Assembly: GCA_964645775.1 (NCBI GenBank)
Contig: CAZYBU010000007.1
Coordinates: 38,302-102,301, forward strand
DNA from: CAZYBU01 sp964645775
Lineage (GTDB): Bacteria; Spirochaetota; UBA4802; UBA5550
Direction of reading: 5' to 3'
Length of the DNA stretch: 64,000 nucleotides
A program made the position numbers and the translations under genes. Of the stretch, positions 37,955 through 45,709 are shown piece after piece. The first letter of the stretch is position 1; every line of letters begins with the position of its first letter. Below the pieces are notes generated by a model. That model ran no database searches. It saw nothing but the letters and a program-made list of their open reading frames with translations, and had not been told where the DNA came from.

Positions 37955-38416
37955 TCATGTTTCCACTTTATTGTTACCGAAGGGCTCCAGCTCTATTCCA
38001 GATTCCCTGAAGAGCTCCACGGCAACCGGGTCCAGGTACTCACCCCCGTATACGATTCGCGATATTCCGCTGTTTATCAATATTTTTGCGCAGATAGAGC
38101 AGGGGTGATGGGTGACGTAGATCATGGCGCCGGCAATAGATACTCCGTGATAAGCGGCCTGGATAACGGCGTTCTGTTCGGCGTGAAGCCCTCTGCAAAG
38201 CTCGTGACGTTCCCCGGAGGGTACTTTATACAGGGTTCTCAAACAGGTCTCAGGCGTGCAGTGGACCAGGCCCGTGGGGGCCCCGTTATAACCGGTGGAA
38301 AGGATTCTCCTCTCCTTTACGATAAGAGCGCCTACCTGACGGCGTGTGCATGTGGAACGGGTAGATATGTCCCGGGCAAGTGTCATGAAATAGGTGTCCC
38401 AGTCAGGTCTTGTCAC
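37955..38416 (-). CDS. deoxycytidylate deaminase family protein
   Basis: A 153-residue zinc-dependent cytidine/deoxycytidylate deaminase, of the ComEB/dCMP deaminase type. It converts dCMP to dUMP for thymidylate synthesis. The zinc site is complete: HAEQNAV (His and the catalytic Glu) and HHPCSICAKILI (two Cys). The N-terminal DWDTYFMTLARDISTRSTC with TRRQVGALIV is the classic dCMP deaminase opening. It overlaps the upstream membrane-protein gene by four bases. Its place inside an operon of TPR genes seems to be coincidence. Confidence 0.9.
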   Translation of the reverse strand: MTRPDWDTYFMTLARDISTRSTCTRRQVGALIVKERRILSTGYNGAPTGLVHCTPETCLRTLYKVPSGERHELCRGLHAEQNAVIQAAYHGVSIAGAMIYVTHHPCSICAKILINSGISRIVYGGEYLDPVAVELFRESGIELEPFGNNKVET

Positions 38417-39012
38417 TCTTCTGCCTCCAGTCGCAGGGGAATATCCAGGGATAACTCCTCCTCCGTGTGTAAGGTGCAGGTAAGGGTAAGGGGGATGTAA
38501 TCCTTCTGGAACTGGAACAGGGTTTTCCGTTGTTTGACTCTGTCGTCAGGAGAGTGTCCCGCTGCCCGGCGGAGCTCGGAAATGGGTATGGATGATGAAA
38601 ACGTCCTGGATTCGCCGCCCGCCAGGGGAAGTCTCTTAACGTTGTTTCCCAGGGTCCGCCCCAGGAGGATCGTATCGTTTTTTCGTACCTGGAGAGTGGC
38701 GATACTATTGATGAATGTAATAGTCTGTTCTTTACCCTGGTTGGACAGGGTAAGAGTCGAAATTAGGTTCCCTCGCTCCCAATCCTTTGCCAGGGTTAAT
38801 CTTGACTGAATCTTACCGAAGGTAAGGGTGGCGGTCTGGATGTCTTCACTGCTGTCACGGTTGGAGAAATAGAGGATTAAGAATATGACAAGAATACCGT
38901 CAACAAGCAGCAGGATGCGGGAGATCCTGCGCTTTTTGGCCGAATCTCCCTGGGATTTACCGGAGCGAATTCGTTCAAGGGCCTGCTGCGTGAAGGATTC
39001 CTTTTCAGTCAT
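38413..39012 (-). CDS. membrane-anchored hypothetical protein with extracytoplasmic beta domain
   Basis: A 199-residue protein with a charged N-terminal segment (1-28), one membrane helix (about 30-49, ILLLVDGILVIFLILYF) and an extracytoplasmic domain rich in beta strands (about 60-195). Repeated Thr-Leu-Thr patterns suggest an immunoglobulin-like or FxLYD-like sandwich. I do not recognise the family. It is the second gene of the leftward operon, six bases after the 47-residue gene, and overlaps the deaminase start by four bases. Confidence 0.65.
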   Translation of the reverse strand: MTEKESFTQQALERIRSGKSQGDSAKKRRISRILLLVDGILVIFLILYFSNRDSSEDIQTATLTFGKIQSRLTLAKDWERGNLISTLTLSNQGKEQTITFINSIATLQVRKNDTILLGRTLGNNVKRLPLAGGESRTFSSSIPISELRRAAGHSPDDRVKQRKTLFQFQKDYIPLTLTCTLHTEEELSLDIPLRLEAEE

Positions 39013-39018
39013 TCATAT

Positions 39019-39162
39019 CTAGCTTTTTTCAAGTTCATCGATACCCTCCCGGAGAAGAGTATGCTCCCTGCTGCTCGCATCGAACATGCCGAGGTACTTA
39101 CGGAAATACTGAAGCTGTTCATCCTTCCAGTTGTGCATATTGTCAACTTTTTTCTTTTTCAT
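39019..39162 (-). CDS. 47-residue small protein
   Basis: A short gene opening the seven-gene leftward operon. The ATG (39160-39162) has CAGGAG nine bases upstream. The product starts with a Lys run (MKKKKVDN), then an amphipathic stretch (NWKDEQLQYFRKYLGMFD) and an acidic end. No membrane helix or known motif is seen. The strong ribosome binding site and the tight six-base spacing to the next gene support translation. It may be a short regulatory peptide or leader product; I cannot assign a function. Confidence 0.55.
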   Translation of the reverse strand: MKKKKVDNMHNWKDEQLQYFRKYLGMFDASSREHTLLREGIDELEKS

Positions 39163-39281
39163 TTAACACTCCTGTTCATTTTATGATACATCACTATACA
39201 TATTATCGATCAGGCTCGATATTTTCTGAACATCGCATTTATTGAAATATCAGTGAGTAACGGCAGGAGCATGCGGAAAAA

Positions 39282-39309
39282 GAAAAGACCGCCTGGAGGC
39301 GGCCTTTTC
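39282..39309 (-). terminator. intrinsic terminator after fadA
   Basis: An inverted repeat GAAAAG-a-CCGCC / GGCGG-c-CTTTTC (39282-39293 and 39298-39309) with a four-base loop and one internal mismatch lies 20 bases beyond the fadA stop. On the minus strand the stem is followed by TTTTTCC. T-rich sequence on both sides could make it work in both directions. Confidence 0.8.
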
Positions 39310-39329
39310 TTTTTCGGTCCCGATAAGGA

Positions 39330-40532
39330 TCAGTCGACCAGTTCAAATATTGCAGCGGCTCCCATGCCGCCCCCGATGCACATGGATTCCAGGCCGTACT
39401 TGACGCCCAGTCTTTTCATGTTCGCAAGGAGGGTGGCAGCCAGCTTGGCACCAGTACAACCCAGAGGGTGTCCGAGGGCAATAGCGCCGCCATTTATATT
39501 GACTTTACACTCTTTACTATCGGAGGTCCAGAATTTCTTGTCTCCGATACCCACTTCGTTGGCGCTGTAGATCGCCTGGGAAGCGAAGGCCTCGTTGACC
39601 TCAAAAAGCCCGATATCTTCAAGCTTAAGGCCGGCCATCTTTATTGCTTTGGGAATGGCGTAAGCCGGCCCCACACCCATCTCGTCCGCCTTGACGCCGA
39701 TTGTTGTGTAGGTCTTGAGTTTGGCTATCGGCTTGGCTCCTGTCTCCTTCACGGCTTTCTCGCTCATGAGAAGGGTCGCGGCTGCTCCGTCCGTTGTCTG
39801 GGAGGAGTTGCCTGCCGTAACGGAACCGGTGCTTGAGAATGCGGGCCGGAGTTTTGCCAGACCTTCAACGGTCGTGGAATCACGGACACCATCATCGAAA
39901 TCCTGCATGAAGGTCTCCTTGACCCATTTACCATCTTTCTGGACATGTTTGACAGCCGGAGTGGGGACGATCTCGGTAAAGTGTCCCGACTTCTGGGCAT
40001 TGGCCGCCTTTATCTGGGAATGATAGGCGAACTCATCCTGCATCTCCCGGGTTATGTTGTAGCGGTTCGCAACGTTTTCCGCCGTGATGCCCATGGAGAT
40101 GTAGACGTCCGGGTCATCCGCGGCCCATCCGGGATGAGGTCTGGGTATGTTGCCACCCATGGGGACAAAGGTCATCGATTCGATTCCTCCCCCGATGGCG
40201 ATATCTGACCAGCCGGCCATGATCCTCATGCCGGAAAGGGCGATTGCCTCCAGGCCGGAGGAGCAGAAACGATTAATGGTAGCTCCACTGGTTTCGGTGG
40301 GAAAGCCTGCCATGAGAGCGGCGATTCGACCTATGTTCAGGCCCTGCTCTGCCTCGGGGAAGGCGCAGCCGATCATTATGTCTTCCACCAGTTTCTTGTC
40401 CACTCCTGATTTTTGCATCAGGGCGTCCAGTATGTGAGACAGGAGCGATTCGGGGCGGGTATCGGCGAATGCGCCTTTTTTCCTTCGACACCCCGGCGTC
40501 CTGACTGATTCGACAATATATACGTCACTCAT
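39330..40532 (-). CDS. fadA: acetyl-CoA acyltransferase (thiolase)
   Basis: A 400-residue thiolase that cleaves 3-ketoacyl-CoA to acetyl-CoA in beta-oxidation, or runs in the condensing direction. The acyl-accepting cysteine is in NRFCSSGLEAIAL (about residue 88). The catalytic base histidine is in GGAIALGHPLGCTGAK, and the second cysteine is in ESMCIGGGMGAAAIFE. Length and motifs are fully typical. It follows the FadN-like gene by about 20 bases on the same strand. The fadN-fadA pairing matches the Bacillus arrangement rather than fadBA of enterobacteria. Confidence 0.94.
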   Translation of the reverse strand: MSDVYIVESVRTPGCRRKKGAFADTRPESLLSHILDALMQKSGVDKKLVEDIMIGCAFPEAEQGLNIGRIAALMAGFPTETSGATINRFCSSGLEAIALSGMRIMAGWSDIAIGGGIESMTFVPMGGNIPRPHPGWAADDPDVYISMGITAENVANRYNITREMQDEFAYHSQIKAANAQKSGHFTEIVPTPAVKHVQKDGKWVKETFMQDFDDGVRDSTTVEGLAKLRPAFSSTGSVTAGNSSQTTDGAAATLLMSEKAVKETGAKPIAKLKTYTTIGVKADEMGVGPAYAIPKAIKMAGLKLEDIGLFEVNEAFASQAIYSANEVGIGDKKFWTSDSKECKVNINGGAIALGHPLGCTGAKLAATLLANMKRLGVKYGLESMCIGGGMGAAAIFELVD

Positions 40533-40551
40533 AGAATCCTCCTTATACCAC

Positions 40552-42969
40552 TTATATCATAAGAGGTTTGCCGGTATTTTTTATATGCTCGGCCATCTTC
40601 TGGGAGTTCTCCGTCTGCCAGAGCTCGACAAAGGCGTCCCGTTCGAGTTGGAGCATATAGTCTTCTGATACCTCGCTTCCGGCTCGGGCTTCTCCACCGG
40701 ACATTACGTAGGCGATCTTACGGGCGATGAACTTCATGTGGGGAGTGATGTATCCACCGCTGCTCATGTTAAGAAGCTCGGCGTCAATCATACCCTGGGC
40801 CGCGTCACCCATTACCTTGATCGGCTTCTTCAGAGGGGGAGCGTACCCGTCATCTACCATGCGGAGAACCTCTTTCTTGGCCTCACCGATCAGGTAGTCC
40901 TTGTTGAAGACGATTCGGTCGTAGCTCATGAGGAAGCCTTTTTTAAAGGCGTCATGAGCTGAGCTTGTAACGCTGGCCATGGCGACATTCTTGAAGGTCG
41001 GTATAAAGAGGGGACCGAGGTCCTCCAGAGTAACACCTTCAGGCATGCTCTGTACCATGTTTTTCCAGATATGTGTGGTACCGCCGCCAGCGGGAAGAAG
41101 TCCCGCACCGATCTCAACGAGACCGATAAAGAGGTCCGCGTGAGCGACTCGCTTGTCTGCCCAGAGACAAGTCTCGCAACCGCCACCAAGGGCCATCCCG
41201 AAGGGGGCTGCCACAACGGGGAAGAAGGAGTAGCGAAGCTTCTGAAGTCCACCCTGGAGTGCTGCAACCGCTTCTTCAAGCTTGCTCCACTGCTTGTTCT
41301 TTGCCAGTTCTCCCATCATTCCGAGATCGGCTCCGGCTGAGAAAGCTCCCGGTACGCCGGGGGCCTGGTTGCCTATGACGAGGCCGACCCCGTTCTCCTG
41401 AACGTATTCCCTGGCTACATCAAAGAATTCCAGGATCTCGTCGTTCAGTGCATTCATCTTGGTGTGAAACTCGAGGTTGAAGACACCGTCTCCCATGTCA
41501 ATCAGGGAAGCGGAACTGTTGCCTTTGACTTCCTTGCCTGCCTCTTTGAGGGTCTCAAGAAAGATCATGTTAGACGACAGGATAATATCATTGTAGTCGC
41601 CGCTGGCAAAGTCAAAGTACTGCTTCTTGCCGTTATGTACGCGGTAGAAGCTGTCGAATCCCTTATCCAGAAGGGTCTGGACAGGCTTCGGTATTTCGAG
41701 CCCATCTTTCTTCATCCGTTCAACGGATTCCTTGACTCCGATGTTGTCCCATATCTCAAAGGGACCGGCTTCCCAGGCATATCCCCACTTCATCGCGTTG
41801 TCGATACCGACAATATTGTCTGAAATCTCGGGTATCCTGTTGGCCGCGTAGATCAGTGAACGTGATATGAGCTGCCAGGCAAACTCGGAAGGCTTGTCAC
41901 TGCCGAAGAGTATGGCCTTCTGTTTGCCGGCAAGGGATTCCTGCTTTTTGGCCTTCTGGGCACACTCAGGAACCAGTGCCTTGCGGTCGAACTCCTTATA
42001 CTCGCCGCTCAGGTCGATAACGTACCTGATCGGTTTCCATGTCTTGGGATCGATCTCTTTTTTGTAGAAACCGGCCTTGGTCTTGTTGCCGTGCAGGTTG
42101 TTCTCGATCATCTTGCGAACGAAATCGGGCAGCTTGTAGACATCCCGCCGCTCATCATCGGTAAGAAGCTCATAGGAATTGTCGGCCAGGTGTCCGATTG
42201 TGTCAAGACCGACCAGGTCAGCGAGACCGAAAACAGCTGTTTTCGGTATACCGAAAGTGGCACCGAACATATTGTCGATTTCAGGAATGCTTACGTCTTT
42301 CTTTTCCTGAAGAAGCTGAAAGGCTTCGCTGATAAACTGTACACCGATTCTGTTTCCGATAAAGTTGGGCGTATCCTTGGCCCAGACAATTCCTTTCCCG
42401 AGAATCCTTTCACCGAAATCCTCTATGAACTCAAGGACTTCCGGCTTGTTATCCTGGCCGGGTACCAGTTCCAGGAGTTTCATGTAACGGACAGGGTTAA
42501 AGAAGTGCGTGATGAGGAAATGCTCTTTGAACTCTTTACTTCTGCCCTCTGCCATCTTCTCAAGGGGAAGGCCCGACGTATTGGATGAGATTATTGCATC
42601 CTTGTGTCGAACCTTTTCAATCCTGGAAAAGAGATCCTGCTTGATCTTCAGGTTTTCAACGATAACTTCGACGATCAAATCACAGTCCTTAAGTTTGTCG
42701 AAGTCATCTTCCAGGTTGCCGGTTTCCAGCCTGAGCATATCGTTTTTCTTGTCCATGAATGCGGGGGGTTTCGCCTTCACGGTGTTCTGCAACCCTGCTG
42801 ATACGATACGATTGCGTGCTTCGGGGTCGTTCTTTTCTTCGTCCTTGAGGTCGAAGGGAACGATATCGAGCAGCAGGGTCGGTATACCGGCGCTAGCGCA
42901 CAGGGCGGCAATTCCTCCACCCATTATACCGGAACCGATGACGCCTACCTTTTCGATCCTACGTGCCAT
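40552..42969 (-). CDS. fadN: 3-hydroxyacyl-CoA dehydrogenase/enoyl-CoA hydratase, FadN type
   Basis: An 805-residue bifunctional enzyme of fatty-acid beta-oxidation. The NAD-binding GVIGSGIMGGGIAALCAS at the N-terminus opens the 3-hydroxyacyl-CoA dehydrogenase half (about 1-430; SSNTSGLP and HFFNPVRYM are its landmarks). The enoyl-CoA hydratase half follows (about 470-720, with GAFSAGADLGMM and ALGGGCETCLWAD). Dehydrogenase first, hydratase second is the FadN order, opposite to FadB. GAGGAGG lies eight bases before the ATG. An operator-like palindrome overlaps the predicted promoter. Confidence 0.93.
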   Translation of the reverse strand: MARRIEKVGVIGSGIMGGGIAALCASAGIPTLLLDIVPFDLKDEEKNDPEARNRIVSAGLQNTVKAKPPAFMDKKNDMLRLETGNLEDDFDKLKDCDLIVEVIVENLKIKQDLFSRIEKVRHKDAIISSNTSGLPLEKMAEGRSKEFKEHFLITHFFNPVRYMKLLELVPGQDNKPEVLEFIEDFGERILGKGIVWAKDTPNFIGNRIGVQFISEAFQLLQEKKDVSIPEIDNMFGATFGIPKTAVFGLADLVGLDTIGHLADNSYELLTDDERRDVYKLPDFVRKMIENNLHGNKTKAGFYKKEIDPKTWKPIRYVIDLSGEYKEFDRKALVPECAQKAKKQESLAGKQKAILFGSDKPSEFAWQLISRSLIYAANRIPEISDNIVGIDNAMKWGYAWEAGPFEIWDNIGVKESVERMKKDGLEIPKPVQTLLDKGFDSFYRVHNGKKQYFDFASGDYNDIILSSNMIFLETLKEAGKEVKGNSSASLIDMGDGVFNLEFHTKMNALNDEILEFFDVAREYVQENGVGLVIGNQAPGVPGAFSAGADLGMMGELAKNKQWSKLEEAVAALQGGLQKLRYSFFPVVAAPFGMALGGGCETCLWADKRVAHADLFIGLVEIGAGLLPAGGGTTHIWKNMVQSMPEGVTLEDLGPLFIPTFKNVAMASVTSSAHDAFKKGFLMSYDRIVFNKDYLIGEAKKEVLRMVDDGYAPPLKKPIKVMGDAAQGMIDAELLNMSSGGYITPHMKFIARKIAYVMSGGEARAGSEVSEDYMLQLERDAFVELWQTENSQKMAEHIKNTGKPLMI

Positions 42970-43011
42970 AGGTGCCTCCTCTTTTATAGTACTTCGTGTG
43001 TGACTCTATGA

Positions 43012-43058
43012 AATTTCGTGTGTTCACGAAATTATCATTCCCTTATAGCCCTTTTCAG
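43012..43058 (-). promoter_or_regulatory. promoter and operator-like palindrome of the fadNA operon
   Basis: On the minus strand, CTGAAA (43053-43058) and GATAAT (43031-43036), 16 bases apart, make a plausible promoter. The perfect inverted repeat AATTTCGTG-TGTT-CACGAAATT (43012-43033) lies over the -10 edge and the predicted start, 43 bases before the fadN ATG. TTCGTGTGT recurs at about 42993. This is where a TetR- or GntR-type fatty-acid repressor would block transcription; the regulator is not encoded nearby. Confidence 0.5.
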
Positions 43059-43197
43059 GGGTTCCTTCCGATACGGGAAGTTTTTAATACCCAAATCTGA
43101 ACCTGTTTAAAGGTTTTGTCAATATTTATAAATATTTACATAAAAAAAACAACCATTTTTATTCGGTATATTCGGCCCCGCAATAATCAATTTTTAT

Positions 43198-43227
43198 TTG
43201 ACAGAGAGAATCGCTGTGCCGAATTAT
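43198..43227 (+). promoter_or_regulatory. promoter of the tRNA-Cys/tRNA-Leu unit
   Basis: A consensus -35, TTGACA (43198-43203), and an AATTAT -10 (43222-43227) with 18-base spacing lie directly before tRNA-Cys, whose first base is at 43238. Confidence 0.5.
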
Positions 43228-43237
43228 TGCTTCCAAC

Positions 43238-43310
43238 GGCGTCGTACCCAAGTGGTTAAGGGAGAGCTCTGCAAAAGCTCGATTCAGCGGTTCGAATCCG
43301 CTCGACGCCT
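43238..43310 (+). tRNA. tRNA-Cys (anticodon GCA)
   Basis: A full cloverleaf of 73 bases. The acceptor stem is GGCGTCG/CGACGCC with discriminator T, as expected for Cys. The anticodon loop CTGCAAA carries GCA, and the T-arm has GGTTCGAATCC. No CCA is encoded. It shares a promoter with tRNA-Leu, 103 bases downstream. Confidence 0.95.
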
Positions 43311-43413
43311 CATCGCGGGTCTACCGAGCTTATTGTGTCGATTCCCGGTTGCCATGCCGTGAATCGGTGACCGGAGACGGACCTGCCCCGGATAAGAAAC
43401 AGGTAACCGGCCG

Positions 43414-43499
43414 GCCCAGGTGGTGGAACTGGTAGACACAAGGGACTTAAAATCCCTTGGACATTCGTGTCCGTGAGGGTTCAAGTCCCTCCCTGGGCA
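43414..43499 (+). tRNA. tRNA-Leu (anticodon TAA)
   Basis: A class II tRNA of 86 bases. The acceptor stem is GCCCAGG/CCTGGGC with discriminator A. The anticodon stem-loop AAGGGA-CTTAAAA-TCCCTT carries TAA, and a long variable arm (TGGACATTCGTGTCC) is followed by the T-arm GGGTTCAAGTCCC. No CCA is encoded. Confidence 0.95.
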
Positions 43500-43529
43500 G
43501 ATCCACTTCGATTATGTACTCATCTGTAT

Positions 43530-44093
43530 TCACAGCATGGAAAATCGTACACTTCCCATGACAGCGTCACAGGTTTCAGAGATATCTTTAAAGTTTCTCA
43601 GCGGGGCCCGACAGGTTACGACAACCATGGTTTCATCCCGGTAGGTGACCTTAAGGCGCTCTAACCAGGTTCCCCGTTTGTTTCTGTACTGGATAATAAT
43701 GAGACGGTCTCCCCTTTCCCTTTCCGGGATCAGGTTACCCCTGTCCACAATGGTGACCTGAAGCCGTCCGGTGTTTTGCATGTACCAGGATTTCCATCGG
43801 TTCCATTTTACAAGGTGTTCTCTTTCCCGAACGCGAACATGAACATCGATGCTGGCCTTGCCCTTCCATATCCTGTGGACCCGGAGGTAACCCAGATCGG
43901 AGTAGCTGGATTCCCAGTCTGACGGTATCCTGTAAGAGACATTACGCTGAACGTCACTGTGTCGAAGAAATTCCTTATCTTTGCCTGTAAAGGATGCTTT
44001 TCCCTCCTTTCCGGGAGCGGGAGCTCCTCCGAAAAGTCCGGCCACGCTCCCCAGCAGGGCGAAAAGGGTCAGTGAGAGGATGATCATTCTCAC
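43530..44093 (-). CDS. exported hypothetical protein
   Basis: A 187-residue protein with a signal peptide (residues 1-20, IILSLTLFALLGSVAG). The mature domain, from about residue 50, starts VSYRIPSDWESSYSDLGYLRVHR and continues with alternating strands and charged turns to ...VTCRAPLRNFKDISETCDAVMGSVRF. This resembles the lipid- or polymer-binding fold of PsbP/LpqN-like exported proteins (a P-x-W start and a strand-helix end), but the match is weak. It is the last gene of the three-gene operon behind the anti-sigma kinase and the LOG protein, overlapping the latter by four bases. Confidence 0.65.
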   Translation of the reverse strand: MRMIILSLTLFALLGSVAGLFGGAPAPGKEGKASFTGKDKEFLRHSDVQRNVSYRIPSDWESSYSDLGYLRVHRIWKGKASIDVHVRVREREHLVKWNRWKSWYMQNTGRLQVTIVDRGNLIPERERGDRLIIIQYRNKRGTWLERLKVTYRDETMVVVTCRAPLRNFKDISETCDAVMGSVRFSML

Positions 44094-44848
44094 ATGTGGC
44101 CTCCGTGTTCCTGGTAGAACCTGAGTACATCCCTGAGTCCCGGTTCCAGAATAGCAAGGCCCTCCTCGGGAGAATCGAAGAAGTGGAAGAACCCGAGGTC
44201 TTCTTTATCGATCATCCCATAATCGACCAGCCCCTGGAAATTGATGATTTTGTCCCAGAAAGAACGGTCATAAAGAAGAATCGGTATATTAACCTTGATC
44301 AGCTTTTGTGTCTGGACAAGGGTCAGGGTCTCGAAGAGCTCATCCATAGTGCCAAACCCGCCGGGAAAGACCGCGATGGCCTTGGCGTGGTAGAGGAACC
44401 AGAGTTTTCTTGTAAAGAAATAGTGGAACTCAAAGTTCAGTTCCTTTGTTATGTAGTCGTTGGACTCCTGCTCAAAGGGCAGGGAAATATTGAGCCCAAT
44501 AGATTTATCCTCTGCCCGGCAGGCGCCCCTGTTGGCCGCTTCCATGATTCCGGGACCGCCTCCTGTGCAGATGTAAACACGTTCGCCCATCTCCTGGAGA
44601 ATCGTCTGGCTCAACCGGGCACAACCGTACGCGAACTCTTCCGCTGCCCCGTAATAGGCCCCGGAAGGTGAATTGGGTATTTCCTGGCTTACCCGGGCGG
44701 AGCCGAAAAAGACGATTGTGTGTTGAACGTCAAGTTCCCGAAACCTCTTTTCAGGTTCAAGGTATTCGCTCAGGATTCTCAGAGGTCGGGCCTCTCGAGA
44801 GTTTAGAAAATCCGGGTTTTTATAGGCCTTCAGTGGTTTGGGCTGCAT
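44090..44848 (-). CDS. LOG family protein (TIGR00730-type nucleoside 5'-monophosphate phosphoribohydrolase)
   Basis: A 252-residue cytosolic protein of the LOG/lysine decarboxylase-like family, members of which release free base from a nucleoside 5'-monophosphate (cytokinin activation in plants). Both signature motifs are present: GGGPGIMEAANRGA and PGGFGTMDELFETLTLVQ, the PGGxGTxxE active site. The N-terminal 50 residues are an extra segment before VFFGSARV. It lies two bases after the anti-sigma-type kinase gene. Substrate in bacteria is probably AMP or a related nucleotide. Confidence 0.88.
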   Translation of the reverse strand: MQPKPLKAYKNPDFLNSREARPLRILSEYLEPEKRFRELDVQHTIVFFGSARVSQEIPNSPSGAYYGAAEEFAYGCARLSQTILQEMGERVYICTGGGPGIMEAANRGACRAEDKSIGLNISLPFEQESNDYITKELNFEFHYFFTRKLWFLYHAKAIAVFPGGFGTMDELFETLTLVQTQKLIKVNIPILLYDRSFWDKIINFQGLVDYGMIDKEDLGFFHFFDSPEEGLAILEPGLRDVLRFYQEHGGHM

Positions 44849-44850
44849 AT

Positions 44851-45423
44851 TCAGATTCGGCGTCCGCGTTTCATGTTTAAGATGGTACCGTCGGTGGTTT
44901 CACTTATACTGTCACTGAGGACCTTCTCCTTGTCAATCAGATCAATGGTGACGCTGTCCATGAATGCGAGAATAATCCTGAGGCCGGCGCCTATACCACC
45001 GGGTGTAATCTCTTCTCCGTTCAGACGGACAGTGATTTTTCTCTTCTCCTTTTCCGTCGCGTAGGATGTCACCTGGTCGTAATAATCTCCGGAGTTGTTG
45101 TCCGGGACCTTCTTCAGTATGTCAAAGATATCAAAACCCTTTCCATGGTCGATAATGGTGGCGTTGAATTCCTGGGGAGTAATACTGTATCGTACCGTGA
45201 TGTCCCGGCTTTCTCGTATTTCGCCGCTCTGGTTCCTCTGATCTGAGGTAGCCTGGATGGCGTTTGTCATGGCCTCGTCCATCGCCAGGATGATCTCGTC
45301 CTTCTCTTCAGGATAATAATCCATGTAGGAAAGGTTCTTCACAAGATGATCAATCACTTCCGGCACCACCGAGGTGTGGGCTTCGTAGCTTTCAAGAAAC
45401 TGGATGTCTACGGAATCAGTCAT
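44851..45423 (-). CDS. ATP-binding anti-sigma factor kinase-like protein (RsbW type)
   Basis: A 190-residue HATPase fold protein. The N-box is MDEAMTNAIQA (about residue 48), the G1 box is DHGKGFDIFD (about 103), and the glycine-rich lid is GGIGAGLRIILAFMD (about 143). This is the GHKL serine kinase type of partner-switching systems, acting on anti-sigma-factor antagonists. A ~30-residue insertion lies between the G1 box and the lid. The cognate antagonist and sigma factor are not encoded here. First gene of a leftward operon with the LOG and exported-protein genes. Confidence 0.82.
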   Translation of the reverse strand: MTDSVDIQFLESYEAHTSVVPEVIDHLVKNLSYMDYYPEEKDEIILAMDEAMTNAIQATSDQRNQSGEIRESRDITVRYSITPQEFNATIIDHGKGFDIFDILKKVPDNNSGDYYDQVTSYATEKEKRKITVRLNGEEITPGGIGAGLRIILAFMDSVTIDLIDKEKVLSDSISETTDGTILNMKRGRRI

Positions 45424-45709
45424 TTTATGGGATTCTTTGCCTCTGATTTCATTATTTTTACATTACCTGTCATTATTAATCAATAATATTTTATCAGTAT
45501 TTATTCCTTACCTTATTATTTGCTGTAAATAACTCTAATCACTTCTCTGTGAGGGCTGGGTTAATAAATATTTCTGTTTTCGTCTCTCGATTGATGTTGG
45601 ATGAGGCTTTTGGGGAATAATTACTGATATTTTATACAGGTTTCGTATTCTTTTTTTCTTGATCAGGAAATGACATCCCGGTTCCATCATCCTCAGAGAG
45701 GATATCCAC
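45424..45709. other. AT-rich intergenic region
   Basis: This 286-base divergent region between the anti-sigma kinase gene and the nagZ-like gene is much richer in A and T than its neighbours (for example 45450-45540). I see no RNA gene or frame with a ribosome binding site. It probably carries the promoters of both flanking operons, but no hexamer pair stands out. Confidence 0.4.
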
